Shown: positions 34,433 through 43,989, numbered from the stretch's first letter. The stretch: 64,000 bases of DNA from UBA4665 sp036388555 (GCA_036388555.1 DASVRP010000013.1:124001-188000), one strand, 5' to 3'. Numbers and translations are program-made. The notes: generated by a model not told the origin, from the letters alone.

Positions 34433-35551
34433 TTAACAAGTGACGTCATCCGGAAGTGTCGACTGATATACGGATCTTGTCTGCTCGGCCATGCGCTGCC
34501 AGGAATATTTCGCGGCCTGCGCCCTGCCTTTCTCAATCATGTCGCTGCGGATCTGCGGGCTCTCCAGAAGGTCTGATACGGCCCGCGCGATATCATCCAC
34601 CGACAACGGGTCGAAATAGTGGGCGGCTTCGCCGTAGACCTCGGGCAGGCAGGTAGCATTGCTGCTGGCCACCGGGGCGCCGTGTATCATCGCCTCGAGA
34701 CCGGGCAGGCCGAAGCCTTCGCTGAGGGCCGGGAATACATAGACCTGGCAGTTCTCGTACAGCCACCGCAGCTGGCCTTCACTGACATAGCCCGTGAAGA
34801 TGACATCTGGAATCCTGCGGCGCTGGACGTCACTATAGTGGCGTTCGTACAGAGGATCGGTCTTGCCGGCCAGCACCAGGCAAAGGTCCGGATAGGTCTG
34901 CTTCAGCTTCTCAAAAGCATCAATCAACCGGCCGAGGTTCTTGTGCGGCAGTGGCCGGCCTAGGTACATGATGAACCTCTTGCCGGCGACAGCGGATACC
35001 GGCTCGGCAGTATCGGGTATCAGGTCGGCGGCCTCGTGCGTCACGATGACCTTGTCAGGCGATATGTGCGTATAGTTGACGATATCCTGTTTGACGTAGT
35101 GGGTAGGCGTCAGGATGGCGGCGGATTTGCGGGCGACATACTGGTTCACTCCTTTGTATACCTGCTGCTTCGCCGTGAACATCAGCCGGTTCTTGGCGGG
35201 GTTCCTGAACCTGACCGTCGTCAGGTCATGCATGGTGGTGACGGTGAGGCCACGGTATCCGATGGGCTGCTGGACCATGCCGAAATGCACCAGGTCGGGC
35301 TTCAGGTCTTTGATCTGGCCGAGCAGTCCGAGCTGTTCGTCGAACGTGAATTCCTTGTGCGGACAGGCGACCTTGGTGAAGCGTGGATTGTACAGGGGGT
35401 AGACTTCCATGTCCTTCGGTTTCAGCAGGATGGTGTATTCATGGCCTGAAGAGTCCTGGTTTTCAAGTTTCTCGAGGTACTGCACGAGCCGGAACATATA
35501 GCGGCCGGTGGTGGAAGTGTACTCACGGGCGTCGATGACGATCTTACTCAT
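34433..35551 (-). CDS. Glycosyltransferase family 4
   Basis: This 372-aa GT-B enzyme uses a nucleotide sugar to extend a surface glycan. The C-terminal GT4 motif EGFGLPGLEAM (E-x7-E type) and the preceding YLGRPLPHKNLGRL and GYVSEGQL blocks are typical of mannosyl- or rhamnosyltransferases. The ATG at 35551 is preferred although the frame extends much further upstream (35872), because that extension overlaps the divergent NUDIX gene and looks non-coding. TATTAT lies 6 nt before the ATG, suggesting a leaderless transcript. Confidence 0.9.
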   Translation of the reverse strand: MSKIVIDAREYTSTTGRYMFRLVQYLEKLENQDSSGHEYTILLKPKDMEVYPLYNPRFTKVACPHKEFTFDEQLGLLGQIKDLKPDLVHFGMVQQPIGYRGLTVTTMHDLTTVRFRNPAKNRLMFTAKQQVYKGVNQYVARKSAAILTPTHYVKQDIVNYTHISPDKVIVTHEAADLIPDTAEPVSAVAGKRFIMYLGRPLPHKNLGRLIDAFEKLKQTYPDLCLVLAGKTDPLYERHYSDVQRRRIPDVIFTGYVSEGQLRWLYENCQVYVFPALSEGFGLPGLEAMIHGAPVASSNATCLPEVYGEAAHYFDPLSVDDIARAVSDLLESPQIRSDMIEKGRAQAAKYSWQRMAEQTRSVYQSTLPDDVTC

Positions 35552-35604
35552 GTATGTATAATAGCCCATGTTACCGGCAATGGAACGTAACCTTGGAGAG
35601 ACAT

Positions 35605-36165
35605 ATGGATACATGGAAGACCGTAAGCTCCAGACAGCTGCTGGACCATCCCCGGATACAAGTGTATGAAGATACCGTGCTGCTGCCTGATGGCACAATG
35701 ACGGATTATATGCATTTCGGTATGCACGGGAACGATGCGGCCACGGTCGTCGCCGTGGATGATGATAAAAAGATACTGATCCAGAAAGAGTACAGTTATC
35801 CGCCCAATGAGTGGCTGTACCAGTTCCCGGGAGGAATGATCGAAGACGGAGAGTCACCCGAAGAGGGAGCATTACGGGAACTGGCGGAAGAGGGCGGCTA
35901 TAGCGGCGATCTCCGCAAGATAGGATGGTTCTATCTGAATAATCGCCGCGAGGCGCGGAAAATGCATGTCTTCATAGCGACCGGCCTGCACGAAGCAGTG
36001 GCAGAAGCGGATCCCGGGGAAGTTTTCATGACGTACTGGCTGACCCGGACTGAGATAGACCGCTTAGTTACGCAGGGGGAATGCGTAACGGGAGTACTAT
36101 TGGCCACCTGGGCGTTGTTTAATGCGCACCACCACGACGCTGGCGCAGCCGTAGCGTCAGATTGA
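35605..36165 (+). CDS. NUDIX hydrolase, ADP-ribose pyrophosphatase-like
   Basis: This 186-aa protein carries an intact Nudix box, G-x5-E-x7-R-E-L-x-E-E-x-G (residues 81-103), which binds Mg2+ and hydrolyses nucleoside diphosphates linked to another group. The preceding VVAVDDDKKILIQKEYSYPP and WLYQFPGG segments resemble ADP-ribose or NDP-sugar pyrophosphatases. A GGAGAG ribosome site precedes the ATG at 35605. It lies before gmd and may regulate sugar-nucleotide pools. Confidence 0.88.
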   Translation: MDTWKTVSSRQLLDHPRIQVYEDTVLLPDGTMTDYMHFGMHGNDAATVVAVDDDKKILIQKEYSYPPNEWLYQFPGGMIEDGESPEEGALRELAEEGGYSGDLRKIGWFYLNNRREARKMHVFIATGLHEAVAEADPGEVFMTYWLTRTEIDRLVTQGECVTGVLLATWALFNAHHHDAGAAVASD

Positions 36166-36220
36166 TGCTATACTATGGAAACAGAATACAAGGGTAAGGT
36201 AGGTATAAGAGAGGGAACGA

Positions 36221-37219
36221 ATGGCTAAGACTGCGTTGATTACCGGAATAACAGGTCAGGATGGATACCATCTTGCAGAACTTCTGCACGGTAAAGGTTA
36301 CGAAGTGTATGGGATCGTCCGCGGACAGCACAATCCTAAGCGTGAACGGCTTGAGCAGGAGCAGCCGTACGTCAAGATCGTACAGGCTGACCTGATCGAC
36401 CCGGGATCCCTGGTACGGGCGATCGAAATATCCAAGCCGGACGAAGTCTACAACTTGGCGGCTATCAGCCATGTCGGCTATTCCTTCAAGAATCCGCAGC
36501 TGACCGCCGATATCACGGGCAAGGGCGTCCTGAACATACTTGAAGCCATCCGCCTCACCCATGGTGAAAGTACCATCAAGTTTTACCAGGCATCCACATC
36601 AGAGATGTTCGGCGGTCTGGATTACAACCGGCCCGGTAAGGGTTACGATGAGGATTCACTGTTCCATCCGCGCAGCCCATACGGCGTCGCCAAGCTCTAT
36701 GGGCACTGGATCACCAAGAACTACCGTGAAAGCTACGGCATCCAGGCAAGCTGCGGCATCCTGTTCAACCACGAGGGTGAGCGGCGCGGCATCGAGTTCG
36801 TGACCCGCAAGATCAGCAACGCGGTCGCCCGTATCCATCTCGGCAAGCAGAGCCATATAGAACTCGGCAATCTTGATCCGAAGCGTGACTGGGGCTATGC
36901 CGGTGACTACGTCGAAGGTATGTGGCGCATGCTCCAGCAGGACAAGCCGGACGACTACGTCCTGGCGACCGGTGAGACACATTCCATCGGCGAATACCTC
37001 GAGCTGGCATTCAAAGAAGTCGGTATCGACGACTGGAAGCCGTATGTGAAGCAGAACCCGGAATTCATGCGTCCTGCAGAGGTTGATATCCTGCTCGGCA
37101 ATCCGACGAAAGCCGAAAAAGTCCTCGGATGGGAGCGCAAGGTTGACTTCCCTGGCCTGGTCAAGCTGATGGTCCAGCACGACATCAAACTGGAATCTTC
37201 CAACAATCAGCTGATGTAA
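36221..37219 (+). CDS. gmd: GDP-mannose 4,6-dehydratase
   Basis: This 332-aa short-chain dehydrogenase-type enzyme converts GDP-D-mannose to GDP-4-keto-6-deoxymannose. It has an N-terminal NAD(P) motif TGITGQDGYHL, the catalytic STSEMFGG and YGVAKLYGHW (Tyr-x3-Lys) blocks and the NHEGERRG segment specific to GMD. A TATACT -10 at 36169-36174 gives a leader of about 40 nt with an AGAGAGGGA ribosome site. With the reductase at 37289-38224 it should make GDP-D-rhamnose. Confidence 0.95.
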   Translation: MAKTALITGITGQDGYHLAELLHGKGYEVYGIVRGQHNPKRERLEQEQPYVKIVQADLIDPGSLVRAIEISKPDEVYNLAAISHVGYSFKNPQLTADITGKGVLNILEAIRLTHGESTIKFYQASTSEMFGGLDYNRPGKGYDEDSLFHPRSPYGVAKLYGHWITKNYRESYGIQASCGILFNHEGERRGIEFVTRKISNAVARIHLGKQSHIELGNLDPKRDWGYAGDYVEGMWRMLQQDKPDDYVLATGETHSIGEYLELAFKEVGIDDWKPYVKQNPEFMRPAEVDILLGNPTKAEKVLGWERKVDFPGLVKLMVQHDIKLESSNNQLM

Positions 37220-37243
37220 TAGTCTCCGCCACGGCGATGGCTG

Positions 37244-37277
37244 ACCGGCTGGTACTAAGAAATACCGGCCGGTTTTA
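37244..37277 (+). terminator. Terminator between gmd and rmd
   Basis: ACCGGCTGGTA (37244-37254) pairs with TACCGGCCGGT (37263-37273), with one T-G wobble and an 8-nt loop, followed by TTTTAT. It ends gmd transcription before the convergent rmd gene. Confidence 0.75.
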
Positions 37278-37288
37278 TGTGAGGCGTG

Positions 37289-38224
37289 TTATTTTGAGCG
37301 CCAGTCGGCGATAACGTCTTTGAGGGTCGTTTCAAGAGGGATCGAAGGCTGCCAGCCGGTGTGCTCCGTAATCTTATCATGACTGCCGAAGATGACCGGG
37401 GTATCGGCTGGGCGCATCTTTGCCGGGTCCTGGGCGATCTCAGCCTGGATGCCGCTGGCTGATTTGAGGCCGGCAAGGATATCATTCCCGCTGCGCGGGG
37501 TGCCGGAGCAGATGTTGTACGTATGGCCGGCCTGACCTTTCTCGATGAGCAGGCGGTAGGCGACAGCGATATCACGGACATCGGTGTAGTCGCGCTGGGC
37601 GTCCAGATTGCCGACCATGACTGTCGGGATGGCCTTGCGTTCGACGTCTACCAGCTGCTTGGCGATGTCGGGTACGATGAAGCCGGGGCCCTGACCCGGG
37701 CCGATATGGTTGAACGGGCGGGCGATGATGGACTCGAACGCGCGGTTATTGTAATACTTGGCCATCTGCTCCTGCCCGAGCTTACTGACGGCATACGGGG
37801 ACGAGGGGAGGACGGGCGACGACTCCGTGATCGGCAGCTCGGCCTTGGCGTCGTAGAGGCTGCCGCTGCTGATGACGACGAAGCGTGGAAACTGTTTCTG
37901 CGAGAGGGCGGTTTCGTACAGGTTGATCTCCATACCGATATTGGCTGTGATATAGAGCAGAGGACTGTCAAATGACGGCCCGACCGCAGCCAGCCCGGCG
38001 AGGTGCAGGACGGCATCAACGCCGCTGAAATCGATCCTGGAGGCGACATCTTCGGGGGACGACAGGTCGCAGGCAATATACTGGTCTAGAATCGAAGCAT
38101 TCGTCTCGGTGGCGCTTTCGTCCTGTCCGACGCCGATGACTTTGTAGCCATTGTCCTTGAATTCACGGCCGACATGATGACCGACGAAACCGTTTGCTCC
38201 TGTGATGAGTATCGTTCTGTTCAT
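37289..38224 (-). CDS. rmd: GDP-4-dehydro-6-deoxy-D-mannose reductase
   Basis: This 311-aa NAD(P)-dependent epimerase/reductase-family protein reduces the GMD product to GDP-D-rhamnose. It has an N-terminal TGANGFVGHH dinucleotide loop, the SSGSLYD and SPYAVSKLGQ (Tyr-x3-Lys) catalytic blocks, and the RMD-like stretch ARPFNHIGPGQGPGF with DYTDVRDI. GDP-D-rhamnose is used for D-rhamnan polysaccharides. It is convergent with gmd, and a glycosyltransferase lies just upstream on the same strand. Confidence 0.88.
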   Translation of the reverse strand: MNRTILITGANGFVGHHVGREFKDNGYKVIGVGQDESATETNASILDQYIACDLSSPEDVASRIDFSGVDAVLHLAGLAAVGPSFDSPLLYITANIGMEINLYETALSQKQFPRFVVISSGSLYDAKAELPITESSPVLPSSPYAVSKLGQEQMAKYYNNRAFESIIARPFNHIGPGQGPGFIVPDIAKQLVDVERKAIPTVMVGNLDAQRDYTDVRDIAVAYRLLIEKGQAGHTYNICSGTPRSGNDILAGLKSASGIQAEIAQDPAKMRPADTPVIFGSHDKITEHTGWQPSIPLETTLKDVIADWRSK

Positions 38225-38268
38225 AAATTGCAGTATACCCGATTAGGCCGCAATCATGATAGGCTCAA

Positions 38269-39417
38269 TCACTGACGCACCCGGATGAGTGCGTCTGTTA
38301 CTAGTTTGGCATTATGGGACCAGCTGAACGTACCGAGCTGCCTGCGTGCCCGGTGTACCAGACGGTCCCGGAGCGGTAGGCCGGTGAGGAGGGCGGTGAT
38401 CTTCGATGCGATATCTTCAGGGGAATCCTTGTTGAAGTATACGGCCGCGTCCTGCGCCACTTCATGGAATACCGGTATATCGCTGACCAGGACCGGAATG
38501 TCATACTGCATCGCCTCAAGTATGGGCATACCGAAGCCTTCGTAGTGTGAGGGCAGCACGAAACAGGAGCTGTTGGCATACAGCGCATTCTTCTCTTCTT
38601 CGGTGATATAGCCGGGCATCACGACCGACAGGCCTCGTTCCTGCTGGCGCTTGATCTCGGCGAGGATCGCTTCATCCTTCCAGCCCCTGCCCCCGGCGAT
38701 GACCAGGGAGTATGCATCACGGACAGAGGCGGGCAGGGCGGCGTATGCCTTGACCAGGTTCTGTATGTTCTTGCGGGGCTCGATAGTGCCAAGATAGAGT
38801 ATGTAGCCGCCAGGACGTATGCCGAGCTGTGTAAGCCGGCTGCCCAGCGGACCGGGACTCGGCGGCATATCCGGAGGGATCGGCGTGATGACGATATCAG
38901 CTTTGATGTCAGGGAAATGATGCAGTATCCGCTGCCGGGTAAACTCTGAGATGGTGATGATGACATCGGCCGCCCGGATCGACGGCGGACAGAAGTGTTG
39001 CAGATACCGCAGGTTCACTTCCTGGAGGTACTCCGGATGGTCAAGGAAACTCAGGTCATAGATGACAAGGGCTGACTTGTTCCTGGTGAATGACGGCAGG
39101 CTGACGTAGTTCGTGAACAGGGTGACATCCGCCTTGTGGCGCACGAATGCTTCAAGCGGCGGCTGGAACTGCAGCCGGCGGCATACTGACAGCAGCTTAC
39201 CGGGGATGAGGCGGATCTGCTTGTATTGCACGTTCGGCAGCGGTGGTGGAACCTTATGATTATGACTCAGGAAATCGTAATAATACCCGGTCATCTCAAG
39301 GGGGCTGTCTGGCTGGGCCGCCAGGCTGGCGATGAGCTGGTGGGTGTAGTATCCGACGCCAGTCTTCCGTATGTCGACCATCGGCCCGGCTTCGAATAGG
39401 AGCTGTAGTTTCGACAT
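38269..39417 (-). CDS. Glycosyltransferase family 4 (WbpY/WbdA-like)
   Basis: This 382-aa GT-B enzyme starts with the acceptor-domain pattern G-V-G-Y-Y-T-H-Q-L and carries the C-terminal blocks LYLGTIEPRKNIQNL, PGYITEEEKNALY and EGFGMPILEAM (E-x7-E motif). The TIEPRKN pattern is common in mannosyl- and rhamnosyltransferases of O-polysaccharide loci. It is next to rmd and divergent from wzm, so it probably adds D-rhamnose or mannose to the exported chain. Confidence 0.9.
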   Translation of the reverse strand: MSKLQLLFEAGPMVDIRKTGVGYYTHQLIASLAAQPDSPLEMTGYYYDFLSHNHKVPPPLPNVQYKQIRLIPGKLLSVCRRLQFQPPLEAFVRHKADVTLFTNYVSLPSFTRNKSALVIYDLSFLDHPEYLQEVNLRYLQHFCPPSIRAADVIITISEFTRQRILHHFPDIKADIVITPIPPDMPPSPGPLGSRLTQLGIRPGGYILYLGTIEPRKNIQNLVKAYAALPASVRDAYSLVIAGGRGWKDEAILAEIKRQQERGLSVVMPGYITEEEKNALYANSSCFVLPSHYEGFGMPILEAMQYDIPVLVSDIPVFHEVAQDAAVYFNKDSPEDIASKITALLTGLPLRDRLVHRARRQLGTFSWSHNAKLVTDALIRVRQ

Positions 39418-39528
39418 ACTGCTATTATTAGCATACTATCGGCGGGAATACCCATAGCCACGGCGGGCGCGTACCGGAAGTGCTGCGTGTTTGTCATTGA
39501 CCGCCGCTAAGCTATAATTGAGGCTATA

Positions 39529-40332
39529 GTGGATAAAATCAGACAGCGATATCGATATTCTATAATTATACTGTCTCAGCTTATCAAAACCGATTTCCGG
39601 TTAAGGTATCAAGGCTCTATTCTTGGTTATTTCTGGTCGCTGCTCCGGCCGCTGCTGATGTTCCTGATCCTGTACATCGTCTTCGCTAAGTTCCTGAAGA
39701 TCGGCGACGCGGTGCCGCACTATCCGGTCTATCTGCTGCTCGGCATCGTCCTCTGGAACTACTTCACTGACATCACGACCGGCAGCATCATGTCCATCTT
39801 CTCCCGCGGCGACCTGATACGTAAGATCAATTTTCCGAAATACGTCATCGTCCTGTCAGGGTGTGTGGCGGCGTTCATCAACCTGTTACTGAACTTCGTG
39901 GTCATCGCCGTCTTCATGGTCATCTCCGATGTCAAGCTCGGCCTCGAAGCGTTCCTGTTCATACCGCTCCTGCTGGAGCTGACCGCACTCGCCGTAGCCT
40001 TCGCCTTCTTCCTGAGTGCCGCCTTCATCCGGTTCCGTGACATCAGCTACATCTGGGAAGTGCTGATGCAGGGCGCGTTCTATGCGACGCCGATACTCTA
40101 CCCGCTGTCACTGGTACCTGAGGCAGCCCAGAAGTTACTGATCCTGAACCCGGTCGCCCAGATCATCCAGGATGCCCGCCAGGTGATCGTTACGCCGCAG
40201 ACTATCACGCTGGGCGACCTGTACGTCAACAAGCTCGTCTGGCTGCTCCCTATCGCCCTCGTCATCGTAATCTCAGTCCTGTCGGTCATGTATTTCAGAA
40301 AACGATCTAAGTATTTCGCCGAGGAAGTGTAA
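39529..40332 (+). CDS. wzm: Polysaccharide ABC transporter permease Wzm
   Basis: This 267-aa ABC-2 type permease has six membrane helices, and R-L-R-Y-Q-G-S-I-L-G-Y-F-W is the family's N-terminal signature. With Wzt it exports a lipid-linked polymer across the membrane. The GTG start lies downstream of TTGTCA (39491-39496), a 16-nt spacer and TATAAT (39513-39518). Its stop overlaps the wzt ATG by one base, so the two are coupled. Confidence 0.93.
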   Translation: MDKIRQRYRYSIIILSQLIKTDFRLRYQGSILGYFWSLLRPLLMFLILYIVFAKFLKIGDAVPHYPVYLLLGIVLWNYFTDITTGSIMSIFSRGDLIRKINFPKYVIVLSGCVAAFINLLLNFVVIAVFMVISDVKLGLEAFLFIPLLLELTALAVAFAFFLSAAFIRFRDISYIWEVLMQGAFYATPILYPLSLVPEAAQKLLILNPVAQIIQDARQVIVTPQTITLGDLYVNKLVWLLPIALVIVISVLSVMYFRKRSKYFAEEV

Positions 40333-41549
40333 TGAAGACAGAAATCGCAATCTCAGTTAAGAACGTTTCAAAGAATTTCAGCCTCAACCATCTGAAGGCT
40401 AACTCTATAAAAGGACTGGTGACAGGCGGCTATAAGCGTGGCGGCGTCACAAAGACCACCGAGACGCAGCACGCCCTCCGCAACATCTCATTCGACGTCA
40501 AAAAGGGCGAGTTCTTCGGCATCGTCGGCCGTAACGGCAGCGGCAAGAGCACGCTGCTGAAGATTCTGGCCGGCATCTATCAGCCGACGGAGGGGTCGGT
40601 CAGCGTCACCGGCAAGCTCGTACCGTTCATCGAACTGGGAGTCGGATTCAACGGTGAACTGACGGGGCGCGAGAATGTCTATCTGAACGGGGCGATGCTC
40701 GGCTTCTCGGTGCATGAGCTGGATGCAATGTACGACGATATCGTGAAGTTCGCCGAGCTGGAGCGTTTCATGGACCAGAAACTGAAGAATTATTCCTCCG
40801 GCATGCAGGTCCGCCTGGCATTCTCGATGGCGACGAGGGCTGATGCTGACATCCTGCTCGTGGATGAGGTGCTGGCCGTAGGAGATGCTGATTTCCAGAG
40901 GAAATGCTTCGAATACTTCCGCAGCCTCAAGAAGCAGAAGAAGACCGTCGTATTCGTCAGCCATGACATGTCGGCCGTGCGGGAGTACTGCGACCGGGCA
41001 ATACTGATAAATGAGAACGAACTGGTCACCACGGGTACGTCGGGCGACGTCGCAGCCGCCTATACCAAGCTGTTCACACCGGCTGATTCACAGGGCACGT
41101 CCGAGGCACGGGACGCGAAATCGAAACGATGGGGCGATCAGGGCGTCGTGCAGACGTCGGCGCGGCTGAAGCCGGGCACGAGTATCAACGAGACCGTCAC
41201 GAACATCACCCTGGAAGTGTCATTCACGGCCAAGGTCGCGGCGCACGGCCCGATATTCGGATTCCTGATCAAGAATACGGCCGGGGCTCAGCTGATGGGC
41301 ATCAACTCCAAGCTGAAACGCATCGATGCAGGATCATACGGAGCAGGCGAGTCAGGCGTCATGGAATGGGAGATCCCGAACGTCTTCAACGAAGGCAATT
41401 ACCTGATAGATGTCGCTATCAGCCACAGCGACGGCATCACGCAATATGACTGGTGGGAAGACGCAGTAAGCTTCACGGTAACGAAGGACGAGAAAACGCC
41501 GTATATAATCGCGCCGCCTGTTACTGCCAGGGTTGCCAAGCGGGCGTAA
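40332..41549 (+). CDS. wzt: Polysaccharide ABC transporter ATP-binding protein Wzt with C-terminal glycan-binding domain
   Basis: This 405-aa protein has an ABC domain with Walker A GRNGSGKST (about 70-78), signature YSSGMQ and Walker B ILLVDEVLAVGD. Residues about 260-405 form a Wzt-C-type domain (with a GIN and IPNVFNEG pattern) that in E. coli O8/O9a and related systems binds the capped end of the chain. The presence of this domain implies recognition of a modified chain end. It is coupled to wzm and followed by a convergent chain-terminator-like methyltransferase. Confidence 0.93.
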   Translation: MKTEIAISVKNVSKNFSLNHLKANSIKGLVTGGYKRGGVTKTTETQHALRNISFDVKKGEFFGIVGRNGSGKSTLLKILAGIYQPTEGSVSVTGKLVPFIELGVGFNGELTGRENVYLNGAMLGFSVHELDAMYDDIVKFAELERFMDQKLKNYSSGMQVRLAFSMATRADADILLVDEVLAVGDADFQRKCFEYFRSLKKQKKTVVFVSHDMSAVREYCDRAILINENELVTTGTSGDVAAAYTKLFTPADSQGTSEARDAKSKRWGDQGVVQTSARLKPGTSINETVTNITLEVSFTAKVAAHGPIFGFLIKNTAGAQLMGINSKLKRIDAGSYGAGESGVMEWEIPNVFNEGNYLIDVAISHSDGITQYDWWEDAVSFTVTKDEKTPYIIAPPVTARVAKRA

Positions 41550-41618
41550 GGAACTGTGCGCAGCAAGCCGGCCGGAAGTCCGGAATCATGGTAGCCAGAA
41601 TATGGACGGCAGGCCGGA

Positions 41619-42650
41619 TTACCGCTTCGGCTTGGCGGCTATGACTGCGTAGTCGCGCGGGCCGTAGATCAGGTTCGACAGTTCTGCCAGCAGCGGATCC
41701 TCGGGCACGGGCATGTCTTCCTTGACCGCATGCATGCGAAGGATCTCAATGTCCTGGAAGCCCCTCGTCTCAACCACGAAGCTGAGCAGGTTCGGTGGCA
41801 GCGGATTGAGATGGGAAGGGTCATACCTGAAGGTATGCGCCGAGACGACAATATTCTCGGGGTTCGGTGTTTCGAAGATGATGATGCCGCCGGGGGCGAG
41901 GACACGGTAGCATTCAGTAAATATCCTGATCAGGTCATCGAACGGTATATGCTCGACGATCTGGAAGCCCGTGATAGCCAGCATGCTGTCGGATTTCTGA
42001 CCGAGCAGATAGTCGTAGGCGTCCTGCTGGGTCGCTTCGATGCCTTTGGCCTGTACTTCTTCGACCATGGTGATGTTGAGGTCCAGTCCGATCGGTGTCA
42101 GCTTATGTTCGCGGATGAGCTCCAGGAACTCGCCACGACCGCAGCCGATGTCGAGCACGGAGCTTGCCTGCTTGCCGGTAGCGGCATGCGCCTTATCGAT
42201 GTAGGGCAGGTAGAGCTTCTGACGCTCTTTGATGGTCGCTTCGTCGCCCCGGAACCGGTTCTCGAATTTAACGTAGAAATCGTCGAGCGAATGGTCGTCC
42301 GCCAGCAGCTTCTTGCCGCTGTCGGACGATGGCGCCGATGAGCTGCCGGTACCGTTCTTGACCGTCCGTTCGATGATCGCGATCTGATGGCTCATCTCGT
42401 TCGTCTTTTCGATAAGTTTGTCTATCTTCTGGCCGGAAGTCGCCAGATGCTCGCCGAGAAGGTCGCGGTGCTTCAGCGTATTGTCCTTGAATTCCAGATA
42501 ATCTAATTTCGTGCCGGCCAGTCCCGGCGTGAGCTCGCTGAGCTCCTGTTTGACCTGGTTCAGCTGATCCTGCAATCCGGCGAGCCTGCGGCGTAATGTC
42601 AGCACCGGAGAGACGACAGGTATGTTCGTAAGGGCGTGTTTCAGCTTCAT
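41619..42650 (-). CDS. Coiled-coil methyltransferase, WbdD-like chain terminator
   Basis: In this 343-aa protein the N-terminal 110 residues are a predicted coiled coil (Leu/Lys/Glu heptads, with QLNQVKQEL-type segments). The C-terminal domain is a SAM-dependent methyltransferase with the motif VLDIGCGRGEFL and the blocks FETPNPENI and DPSHLNPLPP, which are characteristic of O-antigen chain-terminating methyltransferases. WbdD-type enzymes cap the growing chain and set its length through the coiled coil. No kinase domain is present, unlike E. coli WbdD. Confidence 0.82.
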   Translation of the reverse strand: MKLKHALTNIPVVSPVLTLRRRLAGLQDQLNQVKQELSELTPGLAGTKLDYLEFKDNTLKHRDLLGEHLATSGQKIDKLIEKTNEMSHQIAIIERTVKNGTGSSSAPSSDSGKKLLADDHSLDDFYVKFENRFRGDEATIKERQKLYLPYIDKAHAATGKQASSVLDIGCGRGEFLELIREHKLTPIGLDLNITMVEEVQAKGIEATQQDAYDYLLGQKSDSMLAITGFQIVEHIPFDDLIRIFTECYRVLAPGGIIIFETPNPENIVVSAHTFRYDPSHLNPLPPNLLSFVVETRGFQDIEILRMHAVKEDMPVPEDPLLAELSNLIYGPRDYAVIAAKPKR

Positions 42651-42721
42651 ATTTATACTTAGAGTATTGCATACTATTGACCGTTACTAAAGTACTATTA
42701 CTTTGTATAATGGGTACTAAC

Positions 42722-43987
42722 ATGCGGCGTACAATCATAGATATTACCTACTTGGCCCATTGGCAGGGCCGGCTGACAGGCATCCCGAGGGTTATCGAAG
42801 AACTGGTCCAGAGATACCTCAAAAGTGAGCATGTCCCGGAGTTCGTCGTCTGGGACAACCTAGGTAAGGAATTCTACTATGTGGACATCGGCCTGACGCT
42901 CCAGAACAGGGGTAAGTCGCTGCACTACGTGCAGCTCCACACATCGCGGTCGCAGGTCCGTAAGGCCACCCGTAAGGGCGCGCATGTCATGCAGAAGCTC
43001 AAGGATTCGTACAAACTGCCCGTGCCCGGCAGGTTCATAAACATGGCGATGGAAGCGGGCAGGGCGGCATACAAGAAACTTGAAGTCTCAAGCGGCGACA
43101 TACTGCTCATCCCGATGGGAGAGTGGCATAATGACCATTACATCAGTACGGTTCTGGAGTATAAAAAAGCGGGTGTCAAACTGGTACAGATAAGTTACGA
43201 TGTCCTCCCGCTGGTCCAGCCGCAGTACTCGGGCCACTCGACGATCACGATGGACCGCTATAACCGCATGGTCATGCCTGAATGCGACCTGATCCTGTGC
43301 ATATCGGAGAATACGAGGAAGGATCTCGGTGCCTGGCTGAAACAGCAGCAGCTCACGATACCTGCCATGGAGGTATTCAGGCTCGGTGACGATTTCAATA
43401 CGACTAAGCCCATGAAGCCGGCCCATCCGGTATTTAGCGGTGACGGCGGCAAAGTACCGGAGTTCATACTCTGCGTCGGTACCGTGGAAGCACGCAAGAA
43501 TCATACGCTGCTGTACTACACCTACAAGCTTGCCAGGTCACGCGGTATCAGCCTGCCTCCACTGGTGGTCGTCGGGCGGCCCGGGTGGCTGGCCGGCGAT
43601 ATCACCGAGATTATCAAGACGGATCCTGACACCAAGGACAGTATGTTCGTCATGAGCGACATCGGCGACGAAGAGCTCAGCTGGCTGTATGGCAATGCCA
43701 GCTTCAGCGTATATCCGAGCTTCTATGAAGGCTGGGGGCTGCCCGTCGCGGAAAGTGCGGTCAGGGGCCTTCCCTGCGCCTGCAGCAATACCAGCAGCAT
43801 ACCTGAGATCGCCGGTGACCTGATGACATACTTCAGTCCGGTGTCGACGGAAGAGTGCCTGGCGGCGCTGCAGCATCTGATGGATCCTGCCAGCCGTGGC
43901 GTGGCCAGGGAACGGCTCAAACAATACCGGCCGGTGACATGGACACAGACATATGAACAGATAGTTAAATTTATGGAAGGGGTGTAA
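42722..43987 (+). CDS. Glycosyltransferase family 4
   Basis: This 421-aa GT-B enzyme has the C-terminal blocks LCVGTVEARKNH, MSDIGDEELSWLY and EGWGLPVAESA (E-x7-E motif). The start RRTIIDITYLAHW and the G-R-L-T-G-I-P-R-V-I-E-E pattern are common in mannosyltransferases of capsule and O-antigen loci. The ATG at 42722 is chosen because a TATAAT -10 (42705-42710) lies just upstream, which rules out earlier in-frame ATGs; the leader would be about 4-5 nt. It precedes another GT by 2 nt. Confidence 0.9.
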   Translation: MRRTIIDITYLAHWQGRLTGIPRVIEELVQRYLKSEHVPEFVVWDNLGKEFYYVDIGLTLQNRGKSLHYVQLHTSRSQVRKATRKGAHVMQKLKDSYKLPVPGRFINMAMEAGRAAYKKLEVSSGDILLIPMGEWHNDHYISTVLEYKKAGVKLVQISYDVLPLVQPQYSGHSTITMDRYNRMVMPECDLILCISENTRKDLGAWLKQQQLTIPAMEVFRLGDDFNTTKPMKPAHPVFSGDGGKVPEFILCVGTVEARKNHTLLYYTYKLARSRGISLPPLVVVGRPGWLAGDITEIIKTDPDTKDSMFVMSDIGDEELSWLYGNASFSVYPSFYEGWGLPVAESAVRGLPCACSNTSSIPEIAGDLMTYFSPVSTEECLAALQHLMDPASRGVARERLKQYRPVTWTQTYEQIVKFMEGV

Positions 43988-43989
43988 TC

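Noticed and set aside
32640..34435. Short motif TAAGCATAAAC near the cupin and acyltransferase promoters
   Set aside because: Only two A/T-rich occurrences in promoter regions; chance similarity is likely.
34433..35872. A 479-aa glycosyltransferase starting at 35872
   Set aside because: The first 107 residues read as Arg/Pro/Ser-rich shadow sequence of the divergent NUDIX gene; the family starts at the ATG at 35551.
38473..38480. A third TACCGGTA palindrome
   Set aside because: It lies inside the glycosyltransferase coding sequence, alone and without a promoter.
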